This document shows, one piece after another, positions 17,370 to 25,195 of a DNA stretch of 64,000 nt (the stretch's first letter is position 1; each line of letters begins with the position of its first letter). The position numbers were made by a program, and so were the translations under genes. Under the pieces are notes generated by a model. The model was not told the origin of the DNA. It saw only the letters and a program-made list of their open reading frames with translations, and searched no databases. The stretch is from Thalassotalea insulae (GTDB lineage: Bacteria; Pseudomonadota; Gammaproteobacteria; Enterobacterales; Alteromonadaceae), in NCBI RefSeq assembly GCF_030161395.1, contig NZ_BSST01000001.1, forward strand, positions 2,170,001 to 2,234,000, in the 5' to 3' direction.

Positions 17370-18839
17370 CTAACGTGCCGGAATATTTTTTAATACCGCC
17401 ACTAATAACTGCCAATATTGCTCAACCGTTGTGACATCAACCTTTTCATCCGGAGAATGTGGGAATTTAATCGTCGGGCCAAATGACACCATATCCCACT
17501 GAGGATAAGCCGTTTTAAATAATCCGCATTCCAAACCTGCATGAATGACCATGATCTCTGGAATCTTATTAAACAGTGACTGATAAGTGTCTCTGACTAC
17601 TTTCATAATGGTCGAATCAGTGTTTGGCTTCCAGCCAGGGTAAGCACCTGAAAAATGAATGTCAGCACCCGCGAGTTTAAATACAGAATCTACTATGGTT
17701 TGTGCGGCTAAACGGCCATCATCATGTAGGCTGCGAATCAAGGTCATGGCTTCAAATCTATTACCCTTAGTTCTTAATACCCCAAGATTTAGTGAGGTTT
17801 CGACTATGCCTTCGATATCGTCACTCATGCGTTGCACACCGTTAGGACAGGCATTTAACGCTCTAAGTATGGTTGTTTGGCATTCTTTACTCCAGCACTG
17901 TTCAAACGTTTCTGGTGAGATCAGCAGCATCTCAATATCAGTTTCTACTGCTTTGAAATTTAACCTAATTATTGCTAAATAATCCGCTAAATCTTGTTTG
18001 AATGCTTCTATTTGCGTTTTGTTTATAACAAAACTGGCATCTGCTTCTCTTGGAATAGCGTTGCGTAAACTACCGCCATTGAGCTCGGTTAATTGCAGAT
18101 CATACTTTTCAGCCATAGTTAATAGAAAGCGCACTAATAGTAGACAGGCATTAGCACGACCAGTATCAATATCGACGCCGGAGTGACCACCTTTTAATCC
18201 GGAGATTGATAAGTTAAACGCCTGATAGTCGGGTGCAACTTGATCAAAACTGAGCATAAATTTGGCATTACCATCAATTCCACCGGCGCAGCCCATATAG
18301 ACTTCGCCTTCTTGTTCTGAATCTGTGTTGATCAGAATGTCGCCTTTTAACCAGTGCGGCTGTAGGCCAAACGCACCGGTCATACCGGCTTCTTCATCGA
18401 TAGTGACTAACACTTCCAGTGGGCCATGAGCTATGTCATCACTTGCTAATACTGCTAGTGCAGATGCCAGGCCAACACCATTGTCGGCACCTAGTGTAGT
18501 GCCGTCTGCCGTTACCCAAGGCATACCATTTTCTTCAATGATTAATGGCTGGATTGGATCGGTTAAAAAATCATGATCTTTGTCTGAGTTTTTCTGTGGC
18601 ACCATATCCATATGAGCTTGCAAAATTGCGCCTCGTCGATCTTCCATACCAGGTGTAGCCGCTTTGCTGATCAGCAGGTTGCCGACTTCATCTTCCTCTA
18701 CGTTTAAACCTTGCTCTGTTGCCCATGACTGGATCCAGGCAGAAATTTTTTGTTCATGTTTCGATGGATGCGGTATTGAACAAATGTGTTCAAAAATTTG
18801 CCATAGTTTGTTCGGTTGTAAATGTGCAAGGCTACTCAC
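17370..18839 (-). CDS. pepD: Aminoacyl-histidine dipeptidase (peptidase D)
   Basis: A 489-residue cytosolic di-zinc M20C peptidase that cleaves Xaa-His and other dipeptides. Metal and catalytic motifs are intact: AHMDMVPQ (His, Asp), TTLGADNGVG (bridging Asp), TIDEEAGMTGAFG (catalytic Glu and ligand Glu) and the late INTDSEQEGE and HAGLECG segments. Length is normal for PepD. It is a single gene on the minus strand between crbR and slmA, with a terminator-like hairpin on its upstream side. Role: nitrogen and carbon recovery from peptides. Confidence 0.93.
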   Translation of the reverse strand: MSSLAHLQPNKLWQIFEHICSIPHPSKHEQKISAWIQSWATEQGLNVEEDEVGNLLISKAATPGMEDRRGAILQAHMDMVPQKNSDKDHDFLTDPIQPLIIEENGMPWVTADGTTLGADNGVGLASALAVLASDDIAHGPLEVLVTIDEEAGMTGAFGLQPHWLKGDILINTDSEQEGEVYMGCAGGIDGNAKFMLSFDQVAPDYQAFNLSISGLKGGHSGVDIDTGRANACLLLVRFLLTMAEKYDLQLTELNGGSLRNAIPREADASFVINKTQIEAFKQDLADYLAIIRLNFKAVETDIEMLLISPETFEQCWSKECQTTILRALNACPNGVQRMSDDIEGIVETSLNLGVLRTKGNRFEAMTLIRSLHDDGRLAAQTIVDSVFKLAGADIHFSGAYPGWKPNTDSTIMKVVRDTYQSLFNKIPEIMVIHAGLECGLFKTAYPQWDMVSFGPTIKFPHSPDEKVDVTTVEQYWQLLVAVLKNIPAR

Positions 18840-18884
18840 GAGATTTCCTCATTTGCGTTATTTGTTATTATTATTATTGATTAG

Positions 18885-18917
18885 TAAAAATAAACGCCAG
18901 CAAAGCCAGCGTTTTTA
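18885..18917 (-). terminator. Probable terminator of slmA
   Basis: On the minus strand AAACGC and GCGTTT flank a GGCTTTGC-type core and are followed by a T-rich tail (ATTTTTAC). It lies about 20 bases past the slmA stop codon. The stem has an internal mismatch loop, so strength is moderate. Confidence 0.6.
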
Positions 18918-18937
18918 ATAGTCGAAGTTGTATAAAG

Positions 18938-19522
18938 CTATTTACTGGCCATTAAAAATTGCCATTGCTCATTAAAGCTCTCACTTGGTTTTTTATTAAA
19001 GCCTGAGCGGACATAAGCAGCAACTTTTCCTTCGGCAAAGGCAACTAGGATATTGGCTAATGCCTGTTCATTAATGTCAAAACCTTTGCCTTCTCTGAGT
19101 TTACGTTCTCTCAGTACCTGTTTAAATTGTGATTCGAGCTTTTCAAAAAATTGATTGACTCGGGTTCGTAAACGCTCGTTTTCACCCATAAGTGCATCGC
19201 CAGATAAAATACGGCACATCCCCGGATTACGCTCAGCAAATACTAATAATACATGGAGAATATGATGACAGCGCACCAAAGCCTCTTTATGGTCAGTTAA
19301 GATCAGGTTGATACGTGAAAAAATCGATTCTTCAATAAATTCAATTAAACCTTCAAACATTCGGGCTTTTGACGGAAAATGTCGATATAACGCTGCCTCT
19401 GAAACACCAACTTCTGCCGCGAGTTTAGCGGTAGTAATGCGTTCACCAGGGCTGCTTTGCAGCATTAATGCTAAACATTCTAAAATTTGTTGTTTACGGT
19501 TTGGCTTTTGAGTAACCGACAT
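18938..19522 (-). CDS. slmA: Nucleoid occlusion factor SlmA
   Basis: A 194-residue TetR-fold protein that binds specific chromosomal sites and blocks FtsZ ring assembly over unsegregated nucleoids. The N-terminus matches SlmA: RKQQILECLALMLQSSPGER, then the helix-turn-helix TTAKLAAEVGVSEAALYRHFPSKARMFEGLIEFIEE. The C-terminal half (ERNPGMCRILSGDALMGENERLRTRV) is also SlmA-like rather than that of drug-responsive TetR proteins. It lies upstream of coaBC as in enterobacteria, but no dut gene is between them. The ribosome site GAGAA precedes the ATG. Confidence 0.92.
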   Translation of the reverse strand: MSVTQKPNRKQQILECLALMLQSSPGERITTAKLAAEVGVSEAALYRHFPSKARMFEGLIEFIEESIFSRINLILTDHKEALVRCHHILHVLLVFAERNPGMCRILSGDALMGENERLRTRVNQFFEKLESQFKQVLRERKLREGKGFDINEQALANILVAFAEGKVAAYVRSGFNKKPSESFNEQWQFLMASK

Positions 19523-19593
19523 ATAAATTATTCTCTTTTATTAGTATGTTGAATAATATTGTTAATGGGGCAATTGTATCTCGAACCCGTTGT

Positions 19594-20793
19594 TCAATCT
19601 AGTTGTTCGGCGATAAGTGCTACTAATTGCTGTGCCACTAAGCTTTTATCTGCGAGATCAATATCGAACTTATTATTGGTGGAATAGACAGTTAATGCAT
19701 TGTTATCACTGTTAAAACCCTGTCCTGAGGTGGCAACATTATTTGCAGCAATTAAATCTAAATTTTTACGTTTGAGCTTGTCTAAGGCGTATTGCTCGAT
19801 GTTTTGCGTTTCAGCTGCAAAGCCAACTGTGTAGGGCTTGTTAGTCAATTGTGCGACATCGGCAACAATATCTGGATTTTTAACCAGCTTAATTTGCATT
19901 TCTTGATTGTCGTCAGTCTTTTTAATTTTATGATCGGCAATCTGGGCGACGCGGTAATCAGCAACTGCTGCACAGGAAATAAAAACGGTTGCTTCGTTGG
20001 CGTAAGTTAATGCTTGCTTGTGCATTTGCTCAGCACTTTCAACATCAATACGCTTAACGCTTTGTGGTGTATTAAGGTGTACAGGACCGGCAATTAAGGT
20101 GACGTTGGCACCTGCTTGTTGTGCTGCTTGTGCTAGAGAAAAGCCCATTTTTCCTGAGCTATGGTTAGAAATGTAACGTACCGGATCGATCGCTTCTCGG
20201 GTTGGCCCAGCAGTTATCACCCAGTGTTGACCTGAGAGCTTATCGTTTTGGTATAAAGCACAAACGCGTTCAACTAATTCAGTTACTTCCAGCATACGGC
20301 CAAAGCCAACATCACCACAGGCTTGCTCGCCTTGTCCAGGTCCCCAGATATTAATTTTTCTGTTGTTCAGTGTGGCGATATTTTCTTGTGTTGCCGTTGC
20401 ATGCCACATTTGCTGATTCATTGCCGGCGCGATAAATATTGGCGCTGGCGTAGCTAATACTAGTGTTGAGAGTATATCTTCAGCATGTCCGTGGGTAATT
20501 TTCGCGATAGTATTAGCTGTTGCCGGTGCAATTAATACCAGATCAGCCCATTTTGCTAATTCAATGTGTCCCATCGCCAGCTCTGCTTCAGTATCAAGTA
20601 AATTGTCTGACACCGTATTACCTGAAACGGCTTGCAGTGTTAACGGGGTAATAAACGCTTTCGCACCTTCGGTCATTACCACACGGATATTGGCACCATG
20701 CTCTTTTAGCCGGCGTACTAACTCCGGAATCTTATAAGCAGCAATACCACCTGTGATGCCGAGAACAATATTTTTTTCCTGAAGAGTTTGCAT
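19594..20793 (-). CDS. coaBC: Bifunctional phosphopantothenoylcysteine decarboxylase/synthetase
   Basis: A 399-residue fusion for two steps of coenzyme A synthesis. Residues about 1-190 are the FMN-dependent CoaC decarboxylase: ITGGIAAYK, active His in GHIELAKWADL, PAMNQQMW and the active Cys in GEQACGDVGFGRM. Residues about 195-399 are the CoaB synthetase, joining 4'-phosphopantothenate to cysteine, with ITAGPTREAIDPVRYISNHS and KIKKT-type substrate lysines. Length is typical. The gene is divergent from radC, with about 150 bp of shared upstream sequence. Confidence 0.95.
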   Translation of the reverse strand: MQTLQEKNIVLGITGGIAAYKIPELVRRLKEHGANIRVVMTEGAKAFITPLTLQAVSGNTVSDNLLDTEAELAMGHIELAKWADLVLIAPATANTIAKITHGHAEDILSTLVLATPAPIFIAPAMNQQMWHATATQENIATLNNRKINIWGPGQGEQACGDVGFGRMLEVTELVERVCALYQNDKLSGQHWVITAGPTREAIDPVRYISNHSSGKMGFSLAQAAQQAGANVTLIAGPVHLNTPQSVKRIDVESAEQMHKQALTYANEATVFISCAAVADYRVAQIADHKIKKTDDNQEMQIKLVKNPDIVADVAQLTNKPYTVGFAAETQNIEQYALDKLKRKNLDLIAANNVATSGQGFNSDNNALTVYSTNNKFDIDLADKSLVAQQLVALIAEQLD

Positions 20794-20943
20794 AAGTCGC
20801 GAGTCTTACTAATCTAAATTTTATAGTGCATACCATAGCATTATTAGGGGTTGATGAAAATTGGCGTGTGATCACTATGGCTTGAAATTAAATAAAGGCC
20901 ATCTGATAGCAATTAACCGATATGAGCATGCAAGGAAGCGTTT

Positions 20944-21615
20944 ATGTTAAAAGATTGGCCGGATGCAGAGAAACCGCGAGAAAAATTGTTAGCTATGGGG
21001 GCAATGAGTTTGTCTGATGCCGAGTTACTGGCAATATTTCTAAGGACAGGTGTCAAAGGGTGTGATGTGGTTGAGTTAGCGCGGCGACTCTTAAATAACT
21101 TTGGTACCATTGCCGGTATCTATAATGCCAGTGAACAGGAGTTTTGCCAGATTTCAGGGATAGGGATTGCTAAATACGTACAGCTACAAGCGTGTTTGGA
21201 AATGACCAAGCGTTATTTGCAGGAACAACTGGTTAATGGTGAAGGTTTAACTTCGTCTGTCGATAGCCAGAACTATTTAATCGGGCAATTAAAAAATGAA
21301 ACTAATGAAGTATTTGCGCTATTGTTTTTGGATAGCCAACATCAGGTACTACGTTTTGAAAAGTTATTTTATGGTACCTTGAACGCGTCAACGGTTTATC
21401 CGAGAGTAGTGGTTGAAAAAGCACTACACTTTAAAGCAGGAGCTGTTATTTTGGCACATAATCATCCGTCTGGTGTTGCTGAAGCCAGTATGGCTGACAA
21501 GCAGCTTACTCAAAGGTTGCAACAGGCGTTGGCCTTGATTGATGTTAAGGTGTTAGACCATATGATTATTGCGGGTCATCAATGTTATTCGTTTGCTGAG
21601 CATGGACTCATTTAA
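20944..21615 (+). CDS. radC: RadC-family JAB/MPN protein
   Basis: A 223-residue protein with an N-terminal helix-hairpin-helix-like part (LSDAELLAIFLRTG, FCQISGIGIAKYVQLQA) and a C-terminal MPN/JAB domain with the metal motif HNHPSG and downstream Asp (ASMADKQLTQRL). It is full length for RadC. The ribosome site AAGGAAG sits 5-6 bases before ATG 20944. The old 'DNA repair' label has weak experimental support in the family; actual activity is unclear. In enterobacteria radC is followed directly by rpmB-rpmG; here three other genes intervene. Confidence 0.93.
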   Translation: MLKDWPDAEKPREKLLAMGAMSLSDAELLAIFLRTGVKGCDVVELARRLLNNFGTIAGIYNASEQEFCQISGIGIAKYVQLQACLEMTKRYLQEQLVNGEGLTSSVDSQNYLIGQLKNETNEVFALLFLDSQHQVLRFEKLFYGTLNASTVYPRVVVEKALHFKAGAVILAHNHPSGVAEASMADKQLTQRLQQALALIDVKVLDHMIIAGHQCYSFAEHGLI

Positions 21616-21695
21616 AGCAGAGAATGTCATAGAAAAATCTTGCAACTCGCTAAAATGACGGTTAGCTTTAATGATAGAGGTGATTGGAGGTTGAA

Positions 21696-22001
21696 ATGGT
21701 TGATGATAATCAAGAAAACGCTGAACGTAGGCAATCTTTTCGCTTGGATATGGAAAAAGAGCTGGTAGATATTCTATGGACTGGAGAGCAAGGCCAAGAA
21801 GTTAAGAAAAAAATTGTCTGTGTTGACTTCTCAAAAGGTGGTTTAAAGCTCGATTGCGATCAGGAAATTCCGGTTAATACTGAAGTCACCGTAGTGTTTC
21901 AGGCGGCGGCTAAGCACAGTCAGCAATTAACCGGACGGGTACTTCGTTGTATCCAGCAGGATAATGGTTGGTATGAAGTTGCTTTAAGACTAGCCGATTA
22001 A
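21696..22001 (+). CDS. PilZ-domain cyclic-di-GMP receptor
   Basis: A 101-residue single-domain PilZ protein. The c-di-GMP-binding signature is present: RRQSFR near the N-terminus (RxxxR) and DFSKGGLKL (the D/N-x-S-x-x-G motif). The rest is the expected small beta barrel. ATG 21696 is chosen because GGAGG lies 5 bases upstream; an upstream in-frame TTG would use that same Shine-Dalgarno as coding sequence. It is the first gene of a PilZ-ParA-RHH trio inserted between radC and rpmB. A stand-alone PilZ protein would relay c-di-GMP to a partner; the neighbours suggest, but do not prove, the ParA system. Confidence 0.85.
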   Translation: MVDDNQENAERRQSFRLDMEKELVDILWTGEQGQEVKKKIVCVDFSKGGLKLDCDQEIPVNTEVTVVFQAAAKHSQQLTGRVLRCIQQDNGWYEVALRLAD

Positions 22002-22076
22002 AGGTAGATTGTGATTTTTTAGACTATAATTAAGTACCCTTGCATTGAAAAAGTGGTAGTAGAAGGAATTGGCAAT

Positions 22077-22745
22077 ATGATGATTTTAGTTGGTGGTGAG
22101 AAAGGCGGCAGTGGTAAAAGTTGCCTAGCGCAGAATTTAGCGGTTTATTTTGCGCGTGACAAACAAGCCATAGTATTAATGGTTGATTGTGACCCTCAAC
22201 GTACCACCTCTGATTGGATCCAAGCGAGAAATACAGATCCATCCTTACCGGCCATAAACTGTATTCAACTCTATGGTAAAATACGTAATGATTTATTAAG
22301 TCTTAAACAGCATTATGATTATGTCATTGTTGATTGTGGCGGTCAGGACAATTTAGCATTAAGGGCGGCAATGTCTGTTGCTGAACATGTCATTATTCCA
22401 CTCAGACCTAAGCGTCGTGATTTGAAAACTGTACCTCATATGGAAGATATGCTCAGTACCTGTAAAATGGTAAACCCTAAAATGCTGGCGTCTTTTGTTA
22501 TTACGCAATGTCCTGCATTGCCTAGTCAAGTTAACCGTATCTTGGAAGCAAAAGAAGTGTGTAGCTCATACGGGATTAATGTGCTTGATGCGGTAACTTA
22601 TAATCGTAATGTTTACGACGATAGTGAAGAGCAAGGCTCGTCAGTGTTAGAAAATGATCCCACAGGTAAAGCGGCTGATGAAATGAAAGCAATCGCTGAA
22701 GAACTATTAGCAATGGAGCCGGATGACTCACATGAGTTTAACTGA
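22077..22745 (+). CDS. ParA/MinD-family partition ATPase
   Basis: A ParA-type ATPase of 222 residues. It has the deviant Walker A motif (GGEKGGSGKSCLAQNLA), Walker A' (VLMVDCDPQRTTSDW) and Walker B (YDYVIVDCGGQD). It lacks an N-terminal DNA-binding extension, like small plasmid or orphan chromosomal ParAs. The start is placed at ATG 22077 (next ATG 22080) with GAAGGA 9 bases upstream. The 3' end overlaps the next ORF by 23 bp, indicating translational coupling to an RHH partner, as in ParA/ParG-like or CobQ/ParA cargo-positioning pairs. The cargo is unknown. Confidence 0.85.
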   Translation: MMILVGGEKGGSGKSCLAQNLAVYFARDKQAIVLMVDCDPQRTTSDWIQARNTDPSLPAINCIQLYGKIRNDLLSLKQHYDYVIVDCGGQDNLALRAAMSVAEHVIIPLRPKRRDLKTVPHMEDMLSTCKMVNPKMLASFVITQCPALPSQVNRILEAKEVCSSYGINVLDAVTYNRNVYDDSEEQGSSVLENDPTGKAADEMKAIAEELLAMEPDDSHEFN

Positions 22746-23127
22746 TTTAAAAAAATCCAAGGATGATAAACACAAGAAAAAGGCATTTACTGTAGACGAA
22801 TTTATCGCTGACGCCGAGAATTACGCCAAAGGGGCACCTGAACTCGTCAGTAAAGGAAAAAAACAGCCTGTTGACCTCGCTCAAGCATTAGCAGCAGCTA
22901 AGCAGTTTGAAGTAAAACGTCAGGCCGAGCGAAGAAAATCAAAATCGGATAAACCCTTTCGGCATGCAACATTTACTTTGAGTGAAGAAGCTATTGCCCA
23001 GCTACAGGAATTAGCAAAAGATAGCCAGTTAGCAAAGTCACACATTATCCGAATCTTAATTAACGAGTTATGTAATAAAGAACAACAGGAAAAATTAAGT
23101 AAGTTATTAGCTTCTAATGTAGACTAA
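22723..23127 (+). CDS. Ribbon-helix-helix protein partner of ParA
   Basis: A 134-residue basic protein with a long charged N-terminus (KKSKDDKHKKKAFTVDEF) and a C-terminal ribbon-helix-helix-like DNA-binding fold at about residues 85-130 (RHATFTLSEEAIAQLQELAK, then LAKSHIIRILINELC). The layout of a flexible N-terminus plus C-terminal RHH resembles ParG-type centromere-binding partners. The coding start overlaps the ParA gene. ATG 22723 has GGAG close upstream; ATG 22732 (three codons later) is equally possible. Function as a ParA partner is inferred from overlap and fold. No obvious centromere-like repeat array was found nearby. Confidence 0.75.
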   Translation: MTHMSLTDLKKSKDDKHKKKAFTVDEFIADAENYAKGAPELVSKGKKQPVDLAQALAAAKQFEVKRQAERRKSKSDKPFRHATFTLSEEAIAQLQELAKDSQLAKSHIIRILINELCNKEQQEKLSKLLASNVD

Positions 23128-23292
23128 ATTTGTTTGATTTAACCGCGTTGAGCTTAAAATATAAACAAGGCTAATCTTTATTTAAGTGAAAATTAGCCCT
23201 GTAATAATCAATTAACTTACTGAATTTTATAAAAATAGTTGTTTTTAGTAAGAGAATTGATATAAAAGCTAGCTTTCGTTTTTCACTTTCAC

Positions 23293-23298
23293 TATAAT
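23293..23298 (+). promoter_or_regulatory. rpmB: Possible -10 element for rpmB-rpmG
   Basis: A perfect TATAAT lies 81 bases before the rpmB start codon in a 250-bp gap. The matching -35 is poor (TAGCTT-like), so a promoter is likely but not well defined. The GC-rich leader after it (CCCGAGGCGACGG) stands out from the AT-rich surroundings. Confidence 0.5.
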
Positions 23299-23378
23299 AT
23301 GCCACCTTTTTCAGGATCCCGAGGCGACGGTCTTGGGGAAATATAGCTCGAGCTGAAATTAATTTTGGAGTGACTCAC

Positions 23379-23615
23379 ATGTCTAAAGTTTGCCAAGTAA
23401 CAGGCAAAAAGCCAGTCGTAGGGAACAACCGTTCTCACGCAAGAAACGCAACACGTCGTCGTTTCTTACCGAATCTTCAGTCTCACCGTTTTTGGGTAGA
23501 GAGTGAAAACCGTTTCGTTAAATTACGTTTAACTCCGAAAGGAATGCGTATTATCGATAAGAAAGGTATTGATGCAGTATTAGCTGACATTCGTGCCCGT
23601 GGCGAAAAAATTTAA
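23379..23615 (+). CDS. rpmB: 50S ribosomal protein L28
   Basis: A 78-residue ribosomal protein of the large subunit. The sequence SKVCQVTGKKPVVGNNRSHA, then RRRFLPNLQSHRFWVESE, is diagnostic of bL28. I start at ATG 23379, because GGAG lies 8 bases upstream and this is the family N-terminus; an upstream GTG would overlap that Shine-Dalgarno. It is followed 9 bases later by rpmG in the usual two-gene operon. Confidence 0.98.
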   Translation: MSKVCQVTGKKPVVGNNRSHARNATRRRFLPNLQSHRFWVESENRFVKLRLTPKGMRIIDKKGIDAVLADIRARGEKI

Positions 23616-23624
23616 GGAATTATC

Positions 23625-23780
23625 ATGCGCGATAAAATTCGTTTAGTTTCTAGTGCAGGTACAGGTCATTTTTATACTACTGACAAGAATAAAAAAACCA
23701 TGCCAGAGAAAATGGAAATCAAAAAATTTGATCCAAAAGCTCGTAAGCACGTAATGTATAAAGAAGCTAAAATTAAATAA
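23625..23780 (+). CDS. rpmG: 50S ribosomal protein L33
   Basis: A 51-residue bL33 protein, with the N-terminus MRDKIRLVSSAGTGHFYTT and the C-terminus PKARKHVMYKEAKIK. AAGGAAT lies just upstream of ATG 23625. The sequence lacks the zinc-binding CxxC pairs, so it is the zinc-independent form. It is cotranscribed with rpmB and followed by a strong terminator. Confidence 0.97.
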   Translation: MRDKIRLVSSAGTGHFYTTDKNKKTMPEKMEIKKFDPKARKHVMYKEAKIK

Positions 23781-23799
23781 TTATAGTTTCAACGTATTT

Positions 23800-23829
23800 A
23801 AAAAACCCAGCATCTGCTGGGTTTTTTTA
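23800..23829 (+). terminator. Intrinsic terminator of rpmB-rpmG
   Basis: AAAAAACCCAGCA and TGCTGGGTTTTTT form a long stem around a 2-nt core; the T-run completes it 20 bases after the rpmG stop codon. Confidence 0.95.
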
Positions 23830-23851
23830 TTACTATTTTTTATCTGCCATA

Positions 23852-23883
23852 AAAAATGCCATCAGTAATATGATGGCATTTTT
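23852..23883 (-). terminator. Second hairpin, likely terminator of the convergent minus-strand gene
   Basis: AAAAATGCCATCA and TGATGGCATTTTT flank a GTAATA loop. It is symmetric, so it can work on both strands, and lies about 20 bases past the stop of the minus-strand ORF at 23905. Confidence 0.9.
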
Positions 23884-23904
23884 GTTAAAACTTTATTTGT
23901 TAAA

Positions 23905-24159
23905 TCAGGGGCGAATGGTAATTTCTGGTGAAGTATTAATTTCCCCTTCATCCGAAATAGTGGCGATGTTGTCATCACATAACAATACGGCCATGCTGCC
24001 AGCCTTACTGCCTCTGATAAACATTAGATCATAGCCAAATTGCGTTAAACTACTGGCTGCAAATTTTTGCGCTAATGAAAGCTTATCCCATAATACCGAG
24101 TGTTCAGGATTATAATGCCTTCGCTCCAGTAACACTTCGCGTTCTAATACTGCTTGCAC
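23905..24159 (-). CDS. Small hypothetical protein (84 residues)
   Basis: An 84-residue protein with a GTG start at 24159 and a loosely matching GGGG upstream. The N-terminal half is charged and helical (LEREVLLERRHYNPE, KLSLAQKFAASSL). The middle YDLMFIRGSKAGSMAVLLCDDNIATI looks like a beta strand-rich small domain, and the end is acidic. No family is recognised. An intrinsic terminator correctly placed behind it and its own strand context support a real gene. Small conserved proteins beside rpmBG occur in this order of bacteria (recollection). Confidence 0.65.
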   Translation of the reverse strand: MQAVLEREVLLERRHYNPEHSVLWDKLSLAQKFAASSLTQFGYDLMFIRGSKAGSMAVLLCDDNIATISDEGEINTSPEITIRP

Positions 24160-24337
24160 GCATACCCCTGTCTTAATACTTTTTTATTCATTGCATTGGA
24201 CATTATCGTAATTTGTTTATTAATTCAACAAAAAAGACGTTTATTAAGCGATTAAACCGACTGGTACAATCACTATCTTTTGGTTTTTATTGAACATCGA
24301 TATAATGGTCTAAATGATTGCGCATATGGGTGGTTGT

Positions 24338-25195
24338 ATGAGCCAGGTATTAGATGACTTATTAGCATTGTTAACATTAGAGAAAATTGAGCAGGGCTTA
24401 TATCGTGGTCAAAGCCAAGATCTTGGTTTTAAGGCTTTGTTTGGTGGACAAGTTATGGGGCAAGCGCTATCTGCTGCGCAAGAAACCGTAGACTCTGCAC
24501 GTTCTACCCATTCATTGCATTCGTATTTCTTACGTCCGGGAGATGCGCAAAAGCCGGTGGTGTATGAAGTGGAAAATATCAGAGACGGCCGAAGTTTTAA
24601 TACCCGACGTGTACAGGCGATCCAAAACGGTAAAGCGATATTCTATATGACAGCATCGTTTCAGCAGGAAGAAACCGGCTTTGATCATCAAATCAACATG
24701 CCGAAAGTTGCGGGACCAGAAAATTTACCCTCATTTACTGATTTTATTTTTGATCATCAGCAGTTTATTCCAGAAAATGTCCGTGGCAAGTTTCTATCGG
24801 AAAAGCCGATTGAGTTGCGACCAGTTGAACAATATAACTGGGTAAAACCGGAAAAAACTGATGCTGTTTGTCATATGTGGATCAAAGCAAATGGTAATTT
24901 GCCGGATGATCCGAGAATTCACAAATATATGTTGGCATATACTTCTGATTTTCACTTTTTACCAACGGCGTTATTCCCGCATGGAGTCAGCCATTGGCAG
25001 CCAAATTTTCAAATTGCTACCATAGATCATGCAATGTGGTTTCACCGTCCTTTTCGCTTTGATGACTGGTTATTATATGTGATGGAAAGTCCTACCAGTG
25101 TTGGTGGCCGAGGGTTAGTACGCGGCCAGATTTTTAATCAGCAAGGCGAGCTAGTAGCAACGACTATGCAAGAAGGCGTTATTCGTCAGCGTTAG
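24338..25195 (+). CDS. tesB: Acyl-CoA thioesterase II
   Basis: A 285-residue double-hotdog thioesterase that hydrolyses medium and long acyl-CoAs. The N-terminus MSQVLDDLLALLTLEKIEQG, then GLYRGQSQDLGFKALFGGQVMGQAL, is TesB-like. HSLHSYFLRPGD, the active Asp in ATIDHAMWFHRPFR, and Gln/Ser partners in the C-terminal hotdog (SPTSVGGRGLVRGQIF) are present. I chose ATG 24338 since it matches the family N-terminus and length; an upstream ATG at 24314 would add eight residues. The 3' end overlaps the convergent channel gene by 17 bp. Confidence 0.93.
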   Translation: MSQVLDDLLALLTLEKIEQGLYRGQSQDLGFKALFGGQVMGQALSAAQETVDSARSTHSLHSYFLRPGDAQKPVVYEVENIRDGRSFNTRRVQAIQNGKAIFYMTASFQQEETGFDHQINMPKVAGPENLPSFTDFIFDHQQFIPENVRGKFLSEKPIELRPVEQYNWVKPEKTDAVCHMWIKANGNLPDDPRIHKYMLAYTSDFHFLPTALFPHGVSHWQPNFQIATIDHAMWFHRPFRFDDWLLYVMESPTSVGGRGLVRGQIFNQQGELVATTMQEGVIRQR

